DNA from: Trachipleistophora hominis
Taxonomy: Eukaryota; Microsporidia; Pleistophoridae
DNA: 16,149 nucleotides
Assembly (NCBI GenBank): GCA_000316135.1
Contig: JH993964.1
Span: 53,116 to 69,264 of the forward strand
Direction of reading: 5' to 3'
Shown here piece by piece: positions 7,162 to 15,500 of this stretch. The position numbers and the translations under genes were made by a program. The notes under the pieces were generated by a model. That model was not told where the DNA came from. It ran no database searches and saw only the letters and a list, made by a program, of their open reading frames with translations. Each line of letters begins with the position of its first letter. The first letter of the stretch is position 1.

Positions 7162-9732
7162 TTATGCTCCGATAATGATTTTATAATCTGAAACATCAAC
7201 TGTGAAGTAACTAAAAGGTGTCACAATTGCCAAACATTCGATGTATATACGAGATATGCGAGTAAACAATTGGTTCAGTAAATGCTGTAGTTCTTGATTA
7301 GATATTCGAGTGTCGTCATCGTGTATCGGTGAAAGTGACGTTTCAATTTTCAAGATTCGTAATTTTATCTTTTCGTCTGTTGTACTCTCGTAAGAAATAT
7401 GCGTTCCTTGGTACGAAATTATTAATATGTTAACGGACACGGGAATAAAATCAAAAAATTGAATATTTCTAAGAAGCCAGCACTCAACAAATAAGATCTC
7501 AAGATTGATTAAATTGCTCAGCGTGCAAAATGATAGTTCGTAACCATCATTGCATCTCTCAGAATTCCGCAGGTCCAGTAAGTTGATGCTTACGGGTAGA
7601 TAAGTGAATAAATCGTCAGACAAACTTTTCATGGGTGCTTCGAGCGCTTTTAGATTGGTTAATCGTCTTAAGTATTTTAAACTTAGGTTGCTCATCAAAA
7701 CATTACTGTATTTTAAGCGCTCTATTCCAGCAGCAATCGCTTCGTTGAATATAACATCCAAAAAAGTTTCGGCTATCACCTGTCGTACCGTTTCGTCATA
7801 AAAATTTTGTGTATTGTCATCAGTCATTGGCTGGTTTATCGGATTTTCTGATATAGTTGTTCTAACCATTATTTCTTGCCATTTATTTGCCAAATAATTT
7901 TCCAAACTGGTATATTTGGCAGCTATACTTGAAAAATCGATTGTCATGTGTTTTATGGATCGAAAAGTACCGAAAAATACCTTTAACTCAATGATATTGC
8001 AAGGAATGTTTCTTAATACCAGACTTCCGACTGTAATTGGACCTATAAGTAATAACATATCAGCAAAATTGCTTGAGAATATAACACCAAGCTGATCCAG
8101 TTGATGCGTTTTGGTCAAATCGAAAGATCCAATACAATGATTTAGTACTACTTCCTTGCAGTTTCCATTAATAACGACGCAAGAGTTATCGATCAATCGA
8201 ACATTTACCAATGTGATCTTATAAAATTTTTCTGGTAGCACAATGATTTCAGAAACAACAAAATTCACAAGTATCATACTTTTACAAAGGTTATCATTCA
8301 TGTCTATTTTCAAGTATGACTTGGTTTGGATATAAAAATTAGCTGCAAAGATACCTACAAATCTAATTTTTCCCAAACAGTATATTATTGCGATATGCTT
8401 TAGTGTATCTGTGATTCTTATTGTAAGTGTATTGACAATTATAGTTTGTAAAAAAGACAATCTGCTCAAAGTCCCGTCCATTACAATATCTCCTATGATA
8501 TGAACACTAGTAAGAAATAAGGTCTCTGAATCCTTTTCATGAATTTCATAGCGTAAGTAAGCTGGTTCATTATTTGGTAACTTAACTCTGCTCAAACCGC
8601 ATATTTCGGGCAAATTAAAAAGACCTTCTGTTAAACTTAAACTTATTTTTTCGTACTTATGTCTAAAAGTAACACAATACGTATCTTCAACCTTACAATT
8701 TTTCAACGCGATGCTCTGGTATCTCCTTTCAAAGATAAAGTCGCGGTTAAACGTTATGTTATCACACTTCAAATGTGTAATGTTAATAGAAATGCGGTTA
8801 ATATTTTCATCGAGGGTGTCCTTTAAACACACGGTTATCTCATTAATATTGGACGGCGTCCAATCTATCAATTCAACCACGTAATATATGTAGTATGCAC
8901 CACTAAGTAAATTAGTATACGTGTGGTTAGCCGTCAGTGTATCGTTCCATAGTTTTAAGACAATACTGTTGACGTGAGGCAATTTCCATAAATTGTATTC
9001 AGACGTTTTGAGTAACTCAAAATCAACAAAAGGTAATTCTCTAGCCATATCTGAAATCATAGTAGGCGATAACCCACCCCTTACTATTATATCAAGAGCT
9101 GAATTGTGATAGTTATACCTAAATTTCTCATATATAAGCTCAACATTATTGACTAGTAATCTGATATCGAGTTCAAGACACTCGAATAGAAAGGAAACGT
9201 TAAATTTTCTGAGGGGAACACTTGCTCCGTTCAAGCTTTTGTTTTTTCTGCCGTGTACTAAACAACTGAAATTCGGTTCATGGTATAAAAACACTGTAAT
9301 TAAACAATTAACATCTTCTCTGAATTGCTCTAGTGCTTTGCTGTAAAAGTCTTGGTGTTTGAGTATACTTGCCTGATGAGATCTTTTGTGACGTCGTATT
9401 TCTTTATGACAATCCAATAACGAAAGCAGTATTTGCGGATCTTTTTGAAAATTGTTAAACAATTGGCGCATTAATTGAAAATTGTCATCCACAATCAGAT
9501 ATACGTGCGAAAATATGGTGTTTATTTCACCCGGTGAAAACGTAGTAATCTTACTACTCGTTAGATTGACTAGTTTTACAAATAATATCTTGTTATATGG
9601 TATTTCAATGACCTTAAATTTCTTTTTACCATTGTTCTCTGCCTGTATGGCATCATGATATGTAAAATACGGTTTCTTATTTATGTATTCTGCTTCGCTC
9701 AAAGCTACTGATTCATCCCGGATGCCCACCAT
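7162..9732 (-). CDS. Large leucine-rich-repeat-type protein, lineage-specific
   Basis: An 856-residue protein from the first in-frame ATG (9732). It is rich in Leu, Ile, Asn and Val and has irregular repeat-like alternation throughout. Clear LRR-type strands lie near the C-terminus, at about residues 680-770: LRRLTNLKALEAP, LPVSINLLDLRNS and LINLEILFVECWL. The middle holds weaker units such as LQTIIVNTLTIRITDTL. LRR folds bind other proteins; the partner is unknown. Large LRR families are known in Trachipleistophora-like microsporidia. No signal peptide, membrane segment or enzyme motif is visible. The frame is open 33 codons further upstream to a GTG at 9831 and reads protein-like there (KYPQYKIYDYDVG). 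An ATG at 9844 sits one base out of frame behind an A7 run, so the true start may be 9844 with an indel. No C-run precedes either start. Confidence 0.8.
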   Translation of the reverse strand: MVGIRDESVALSEAEYINKKPYFTYHDAIQAENNGKKKFKVIEIPYNKILFVKLVNLTSSKITTFSPGEINTIFSHVYLIVDDNFQLMRQLFNNFQKDPQILLSLLDCHKEIRRHKRSHQASILKHQDFYSKALEQFREDVNCLITVFLYHEPNFSCLVHGRKNKSLNGASVPLRKFNVSFLFECLELDIRLLVNNVELIYEKFRYNYHNSALDIIVRGGLSPTMISDMARELPFVDFELLKTSEYNLWKLPHVNSIVLKLWNDTLTANHTYTNLLSGAYYIYYVVELIDWTPSNINEITVCLKDTLDENINRISINITHLKCDNITFNRDFIFERRYQSIALKNCKVEDTYCVTFRHKYEKISLSLTEGLFNLPEICGLSRVKLPNNEPAYLRYEIHEKDSETLFLTSVHIIGDIVMDGTLSRLSFLQTIIVNTLTIRITDTLKHIAIIYCLGKIRFVGIFAANFYIQTKSYLKIDMNDNLCKSMILVNFVVSEIIVLPEKFYKITLVNVRLIDNSCVVINGNCKEVVLNHCIGSFDLTKTHQLDQLGVIFSSNFADMLLLIGPITVGSLVLRNIPCNIIELKVFFGTFRSIKHMTIDFSSIAAKYTSLENYLANKWQEIMVRTTISENPINQPMTDDNTQNFYDETVRQVIAETFLDVIFNEAIAAGIERLKYSNVLMSNLSLKYLRRLTNLKALEAPMKSLSDDLFTYLPVSINLLDLRNSERCNDGYELSFCTLSNLINLEILFVECWLLRNIQFFDFIPVSVNILIISYQGTHISYESTTDEKIKLRILKIETSLSPIHDDDTRISNQELQHLLNQLFTRISRIYIECLAIVTPFSYFTVDVSDYKIIIGA

Positions 9733-10188
9733 TCCATCAGTAGTTTCTGTCCTTGTACTATTCTGCCCAACATCGTAATCATAAATTTTGTATTGCGGGT
9801 ATTTGGTTGTCTCGGCGTTAAATGAGCTCACAAATTTTTTTCATATTTGTCTTTTCTATGTCGTATAATATGGAGTAATCATTTATTTCATCTCTTTTAA
9901 ACGATTGGAACACAAAAACATAGACTGTAGCCGTCGCAATATAGGTATGAAAATTAAGTGGCATTGTTTAACCCATATAGTGTGGTATTTATTTAAACAT
10001 ATTCCTTTCATATTGATAAAATATAAAATTAGCTATATATTGCTTAATTTGGTAATTAAATAAGCGATTTATTAAATCAAAATTACTAGAATAAAATTAT
10101 AAAAACCAGCAGTATTATGTTAAAATTTTAGTTTTATTTGAATAAGACAGTATGTTCTATTCATACCAGTATCATACAGATAAATTAT

Positions 10189-10407
10189 TTAGGAGTTGGC
10201 GTATTGCCTGACCACCGTAATATCTTTTCGACTAGGTGGTTTAGCTTTTAAAAATGATAACACAATCTCACTTAACCATTCAGAAGTAACAAAATTACGA
10301 TCATAAAGTGTGTTATAGTGTATTACGTTAAATAAATTTGGTGTGATATATAACCTACTAAATTGGTTATTGTTTTGCGCAATAGGGCTTGTGTGAAAAT
10401 AACCTGT
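10189..10407 (-). pseudogene. Possible gene remnant, 72 open codons without ATG
   Basis: A minus-strand frame from just after a TAG to TAA 10191-10189 is open for 72 codons but has no ATG. It reads like real protein: FSRLYITPNLFNVIHYNTLY, then RNFVTSEWLSEIVLSFLKAK, then PPSRKDITVVRQYANS. Upstream, in a different frame, KMVLHENVLIDRLFSHKPY may continue it. The family is not recognised. It could be the decayed 3' end of a gene or a transposon protein; an open frame of this length is also possible by chance at this base composition. Confidence 0.3.
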
Positions 10408-10975
10408 CTATAAGAACATTCTCATGCAAAACCATCTTTAGCTATTTCTATTCATGTTTAAACAACACTCCAGTCTATATTTGTCATTTAAATAATGAAT
10501 ATTACGAATTTATTCGATTAAGAAAAATATCTGAGTAGAGTAAAAATCTTAAATCTGAGTTAAGCACTTAAAAACAGAAAACTGTCCATATAATAAATAA
10601 AAGAGATTAAATCATCGCATACTTTAAATTTTTCTTAATTAATGTAAATTTATTTACCACTTCAAATCATTGCTTCTAACAAATTATTATCTAATATAAT
10701 TTTCCTTTTTTCTCTTAAGTAGAATTTCTTGTGGTTTAATCTTTCCCTCCGAGAAAATTGCATTCTAACACAATAACCATCAATCAGTACATCAGAAGAG
10801 CTTGCCGAATATGTTGAAGAAGCAATTGTGATTTATTAAACGCTCTTTCAGAAGTGTGATATCAACAATTTGTGTAATTAAATATATTAATGTGTGGCAC
10901 ATAGTCCATTATATACTAATTTACACGTGATTAGTTCTTCGTCTGTGATTGGCAAGATTCTATGCTTCAATTCTT

Positions 10976-11050
10976 ACTTCACAAATCGTTGACTCATAAA
11001 TATTTAACTCACAAGCTTTAATTCACAAATCGTCAGTAAACAAATATTAG
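10976..11050 (+). repeat. Degenerate ~15-bp tandem repeat (about five units)
   Basis: Consecutive units read cttcacaaatcgttga, ctcataaatatttaa, ctcacaagctttaa, ttcacaaatcgtcag and taaacaaatattag. They share a YTCACAAAT..TTAA-like core. The 12-mer ttcacaaatcgt recurs exactly at 10978-10989 and 11022-11033. This suits an old, eroded minisatellite. Confidence 0.5.
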
Positions 11051-11430
11051 GTACATAGAACCATTCAACTAAATAATGAACCATTTTAACATTTTAATAT
11101 ATTGAATCGTCTCAGCTGATCTATTGATGGAACAATAAACCCATTTTTAGAATATTTAATTATTTTCCGCAACATTATCTCTTAATTAATCAACTCTGTT
11201 GTATCGACAAGATGCATTTACTGAGCAATCATTTCTAAAATATATTTGATAGTAGTATTTGATATTAAAGATAAAAGGAAAAAGACCTAAATGCTTCTTT
11301 ATTGGTACGTTCTTTTACATCAAAAACTATGAATGTGTCTGTGATGAAGGTCATTAACAGAGTTTTTTAACTAAAAGTCGTTTTAATTATCTCCTTAGAA
11401 TACAACATCCAACCAAACACACTCTTCTAG

Positions 11431-11470
11431 TCCGCTAGGACCGACCATGGTCACCGGCCTTTAGTTTATG
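11431..11470 (-). repeat. Dispersed diverged repeat, copy A (inverted)
   Basis: Reverse-complemented, this segment contains CATAAACTAAAGGCCGGTG followed by ACCATGGTCGGTC. It aligns with copy C at 12087-12123 over about 36 positions with roughly 29 matches and one 4-base gap. It lies in inverted orientation to copies B and C. Confidence 0.4.
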
Positions 11471-11535
11471 AATTAACAGACCAAACAATAAAAATCTCTT
11501 TATTAGTTTTTATAGTCAAAGTGTTTTTGATTTTA

Positions 11536-11560
11536 CCGTGAACTAAAGACCAACAAGGCC
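11536..11560 (+). repeat. Dispersed diverged repeat, copy B
   Basis: Contains CCGTGAACTAAAGACC, which matches CCATGAACTAAAGGTC of copy C at 12 of the first 13 positions, then decays. The shared core is short, so membership is less certain than for A and C. Confidence 0.3.
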
Positions 11561-11687
11561 CTCGTAGATGCTTAGCGAACTAATAGAGTTTTTTAGATGC
11601 TATGAAAGTACAAATATTAATTACAAAACGTTCATTTAAAAATGCTTCAGTTTATCATTTTATACTTTTCCAGCTTTATTAATTGTC

Positions 11688-11906
11688 CTATGCCAGGTTT
11701 ACCAAACGAATAGGAACAGCAACCTTGCCACGCTGCACATCCTCTGTTATTTGGCTGTCATACTTATTTTTAAAAATCGCAAATACCTCCTCGAGTACCC
11801 CAGCAGAGCATCTACTACCTATACGTATAGTAAAATCGTATGGTATTCGTTTGTACAACATAAAGGAGCATTTAGCACCGTATAAGGTGCTAAAACCCGT
11901 TATCAT
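11688..11906 (-). CDS. Short hypothetical frame or gene remnant
   Basis: A 72-codon ATG frame ending in TAG, with a less A+T-rich base composition than its surroundings. It reads protein-like (KRIPYDFTIRIGSRCSAG, then LEEVFAIFKNKYDSQ, then RGKVAVPIRLVN). No C-run precedes the ATG and no family is recognised. Further upstream on the same strand, broken frames continue to about 12115 (EYFNFDRSHKFVENLY, then IADANAVRRECLIRIRQNG), so this may be the tail of a decayed gene or mobile-element protein. The plus-strand frame at 11683-11958 is the competing reading and looks less natural. Confidence 0.25.
   Translation of the reverse strand: MITGFSTLYGAKCSFMLYKRIPYDFTIRIGSRCSAGVLEEVFAIFKNKYDSQITEDVQRGKVAVPIRLVNLA
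11871..11894. repeat. Perfect 9-bp inverted repeat (hairpin)
   Basis: TTTAGCACC at 11871-11879 and GGTGCTAAA at 11886-11894 are exact reverse complements with a 6-base loop. It overlaps the start of the minus-strand frame at 11906. Role unknown. Confidence 0.6.
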
Positions 11907-12086
11907 TAGATGTTATTTTGATAAATATAAATTTTTAAAAATGATATTTCATTATTAATATGCCCATTTTGTCTTATACGTATTAAACATTCTCTTCGTA
12001 CTGCGTTAGCATCTGCAATATAAATTTTCTACGAATTTATGAGAACGATCAAAATTGAAATACTCTGTCCGTGTCAAACGCGTGTC

Positions 12087-12123
12087 CATGAACTAAAGGT
12101 CACCATGGTTAGTCATTGCAGAC
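12087..12123 (+). repeat. Dispersed diverged repeat, copy C
   Basis: Contains CATGAACTAAAGGTCACC followed by ATGGTTAGTC. Pairs with copy A as an inverted repeat about 0.65 kb apart, which would suit the ends of an eroded element, though part of the similarity may be shared coding ancestry. Confidence 0.4.
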
Positions 12124-12168
12124 CAGAAGAATACGTGTAAGATTAAGATGATAAAACAGTAATTAAAC

Positions 12169-12202
12169 GTATTTTAGTTAAAAAAAGAAAAAACTAAAAT
12201 AC
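12169..12202. repeat. Perfect 11-bp inverted repeat around a purine loop
   Basis: GTATTTTAGTT (12169-12179) and AACTAAAATAC (12192-12202) pair exactly, with a 12-base loop of A plus one G. It is about 320 bases upstream of the tricalbin-like gene. Could be an end of a small element or a structural site; A+T-richness makes chance pairing easier. Confidence 0.5.
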
Positions 12203-12506
12203 TCGGCCTGTACAGAACACGAACTGCCCGGTTATCACGTATTACACCGCATCTCTAATTAAGAAAAACACGACAAGAACACCAAAACGCGTAACAACGT
12301 GGTAAAAAATAAATAAAAACGTTTTTAGCTAAAAATTCTGAAAATACGGTTCTAGGGTAAATACCAGCCGCACACTCTATCAGTAAACGTGTTGATATGC
12401 ACTGTTTCATATTCCACCAATCAGGCCGTCCCGTGCTAATCGATCACACGGTACCATCTCATTGATTAAGCCGAGCACTCCGCGTTTAAAAATGGACGGC
12501 AGTCCT

Positions 12507-12510
12507 CCCC
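12507..12510 (+). promoter_or_regulatory. C-run start signal of the tricalbin-like gene
   Basis: CCCC followed by TTAAAAAA and then ATG 12519. It has the same layout as the signals before the Eaf6-like and RPC19 starts and favours 12519 over the upstream in-frame ATG at 12492. Confidence 0.55.
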
Positions 12511-12518
12511 TTAAAAAA

Positions 12519-15500
12519 ATGGAAGAAGCCGTGAAAATACGCAACCTAAAAAACAAAGAAGAGAGCGCGCTGGGCGCGCACCACAAGAAGAGCATGGCAG
12601 AAATGGACAAGGAGACGATGAAGAAGCTTGAAGAGATTAACAAGAGCAAGGAGGACGAGGAAAACAGAATAAACGAGATGTACGAGCAGAGCCGCGTTGA
12701 GTTCGTGAACTCGCTCGACATGGACGTGCCCAAGACCATTTTCCTGCGCGTGCCGGGCGTGCTGTTCGCGTGCGCCCTGCTGTCGTACCTGATCGGCCGT
12801 CTCCGCCTGAATTTCTCGCTGCTCGTGCTCGTTCTGTACGGCATGTATTTCCTGTTCTCGCGCAACGTCAGGAAATTCAAGAAGAGCATGGCAGCGCTCG
12901 TTTTCAGGGATGAGCGGCGCAGGAAGGTGTGCGAGCTTGAATCGGTCGAGTGGATAAATTTTGCGGTGGAGAGGGTGTGGAAGATCATCGAGGCGGAGGT
13001 GAGCAAGGAGGTGTTCCGGGTGGTCAATCCGATACTTGCGGAGAAGTGCCCGTCGTTTCTTTCGCAGCTCGCGCTCTCCGAGTTTACGCTCGGCTCGCTG
13101 CCGCCCACCCTGAAGGGCATCTCGTTCGACTCGCGTGCCGCGCAGAACGTCGTCTCGTTCGATGCCGAGGTGTTTTTCGTGCCGCTTGAGACCGGCCGGG
13201 GGGCTGCCATGATGTGCCTGAGCGACAGCATGAACTGGAACTCGCGCATCGTGCTCACGGCCCGGCTGGGCCTGAGCGTGAAGGGGAAGGGCCTTGACAT
13301 CCCCATCATGGTGCGCAACCTCTCGTTCGCCGGTCGCATGCGCATCATCCTCACGCTTGCGAAATCGCTGGTCACGCCGCTCGTGTCCGTTGAGCTGTGC
13401 TTCCTGAGCGCGCCACAGATAGACTTTGACCTGTGCCCCCTCAAATCGATCGATCTCATGAACATGCCCGGCCTGAGCACCTTCATCCACACGCTGATCG
13501 ACTCCAACCTGCAGAAAATGCTCGTCGACCCGAATTCGCTAACGATCGATCTCAGGAAGAAGGGCAAGGAGGAGGCCGCGCCGCAGGGCGTTGTGCTGCT
13601 GCACCTCTACTCGCTCGACAACACGAGCGACATGTCGTGCTATGCCGAGATTGATGTGGACGGCCGCAGGCTGTACAAGACCGAGCGGCGGGAAGGAACG
13701 CGCATCGTTTACAACGAGTACTTCTACGTGGTGGTGCACAACCGGGACGACACGGTCAACGTGACCTTCACGAGCACGGCCGTGAACGTGAGCCACAAGT
13801 ACGGCACGGCAGGCGTGTGCCTTAAGAAGCTGCGCAGCATCGGCAGCGTCCTGCAGGACATCAAGATCTGGAGGAAGGGCACGATACGTGCGGTGCTCGA
13901 GACGGACATCAAGTACTACCCCGTGGTGCACGGCCCTGTGGTGCCCAACCAGCACATGGCAGCGCAGACCGTGGTCATCATCGGCGTGCAGCAGATCGAG
14001 AATCTGCAGGGGCAGCGCAAGCCGCGCAACCGGCTGTACAACACGTTCTGCCAGGTGATGGTGTGCGAGGCACTCGCAGGCAAGCTGCAGCGCAAGGACG
14101 AGAGCCTCACGGACTTTCTGGCGGGCGCTCTCAAAGGCGCTGGCTCGCTCTCCAAAAACATCGCGGGCGTTCTCACCAAAAATTTGAAGAGCGGCTTTAA
14201 TACGCTTACGGGCACGAGCGAGGCGGAGGATACGGAGGCGCTGCAGGGCGCATCGCACACCACGATGTTTGTCGGGCGTACGCATCGCGTGATGGAGACG
14301 CGCTCGCCGTTCTTTGATGAGAAGTTCGAGGTGTTCTGCCGGAACATCCAGAAGGACGTGCTGTACCTCACGGTGGTTGACCAGCAGGAGAGCGAGAACG
14401 AGGTGATCGGGACGGTGGACGTGCCGCTGCGCGATGTGTACGACGGCACGGAGGCGTTCTTTAAGATCAAGGGCGCCCAGCAGGGCCGCGTCAAGCTGTC
14501 GTTCGCCATGCACTACATCACGCCGTTCATCTCGCCGTTCAAGCGATACGTGCACGCAGTGCGCATACGCCTCGTGCAGCTCGTCACGACGTACGACGAG
14601 GGCGTGTTCTACGCCGTGGTCAAGAACAGGCGCGAAAGTTTCTTCATCGACAATTTCTGCTACGGCGATCTGCCGATCAACCGGGAGGTGATTGTGCCTG
14701 CTGAGGAGGACGACCGGCTGAGAATTTTCCTGTTCAGAGAGAATTTTAATGAAAGCGATTTTATTGGCGAGGGCACGGTTGATGTGGTGAACAGCACGCA
14801 GGAGGTTGAGGTGGTTGAGCGTGGGGAGGTTGAGGGCACGGTGACTGTGAGCGTTGAGGTTGAGGAGCTGAGAGGCGTAGGATGTGTGCGGTGTGCTAGG
14901 AGTGGTAGCGGTGGTGTAACTGGCAGACATTCAGGAGAGGAGCATTTGGACGAAGAACGTTCAGACAAACACGCGAATCAAAACGAAATTGAGGAGCGCT
15001 TAGAAGACGCCGTGGCTGCCGGGCGCATCACAGACGAAAACGTTCTGGGAATGGAGGGCCTTGCTGGGCCCGTTGCCGGGCCTAACGACGAGATCAGCGA
15101 GAAGGAGTGCCCGGTGCACAGAGACTGTCTGAGCGAAATAAATCCGCACGAAAGCGAAGTATCAAGCACGTATCTGCGCAGAGACGTGGTAACGCCCAAG
15201 CCAGAAATCTCAGACAGCACGTACCACGCAGTGCAGGTGGCCTTTCGGCACTTTGAGGGCGTGCGCGAGAACTTCTTCATCGAATTCGTTTGTGACGACG
15301 AGGTGATAAAAAAGAGCGGCCTGATCAAGGCCAGGGAGGGCACGGCCGACCAGGACGCGCAGGGCATGCTCGGCGTGTACGAGCACTGCCATCTAAACAG
15401 CAACTGCGAGGTGTTCACGCTGCTGTGCGGTGAGAGCGTGGTGCGCGCGAAGCTGCGCACCGCTGCGTTCGGCAAGACCAGGGTGATCGGCGAGTGCGTG

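Larger units (their letters stand above)
9845..12518. other. A+T-rich spacer with remnants and repeats
   Basis: 2.7 kb between the LRR gene (5' end) and the tricalbin-like gene (5' end), which are divergent. It holds a minus-strand open stretch at 10189-10407, a degenerate minisatellite near 10976-11050, three diverged copies of one repeat (11431, 11536, 12087), a short minus-strand frame at 11688-11906, and two hairpins. Near 10.74-10.86 kb (+) a frame reads TSEELAEYVEEAIVIY before a stop, and near 10.89-10.97 kb (-) another reads ILPITDEELITCKLVYNGL; both are short and may be remnants. A perfect 14-base palindrome TTTTTAGCTAAAAA is at 12322-12335. Confidence 0.5.

Noticed and set aside
7604..9346. 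Short plus-strand frames within the LRR gene
   Set aside because: Antisense shadows of a long coherent coding frame.
11683..11958. 91-codon plus-strand frame
   Set aside because: Overlaps the more protein-like minus-strand frame and starts at a non-ATG codon in an arbitrary position.
12462..12491. Upstream extension of the tricalbin-like frame to a TTG codon
   Set aside because: Not an ATG; the in-frame ATGs at 12492 and 12519 follow, the latter with a C-run signal.
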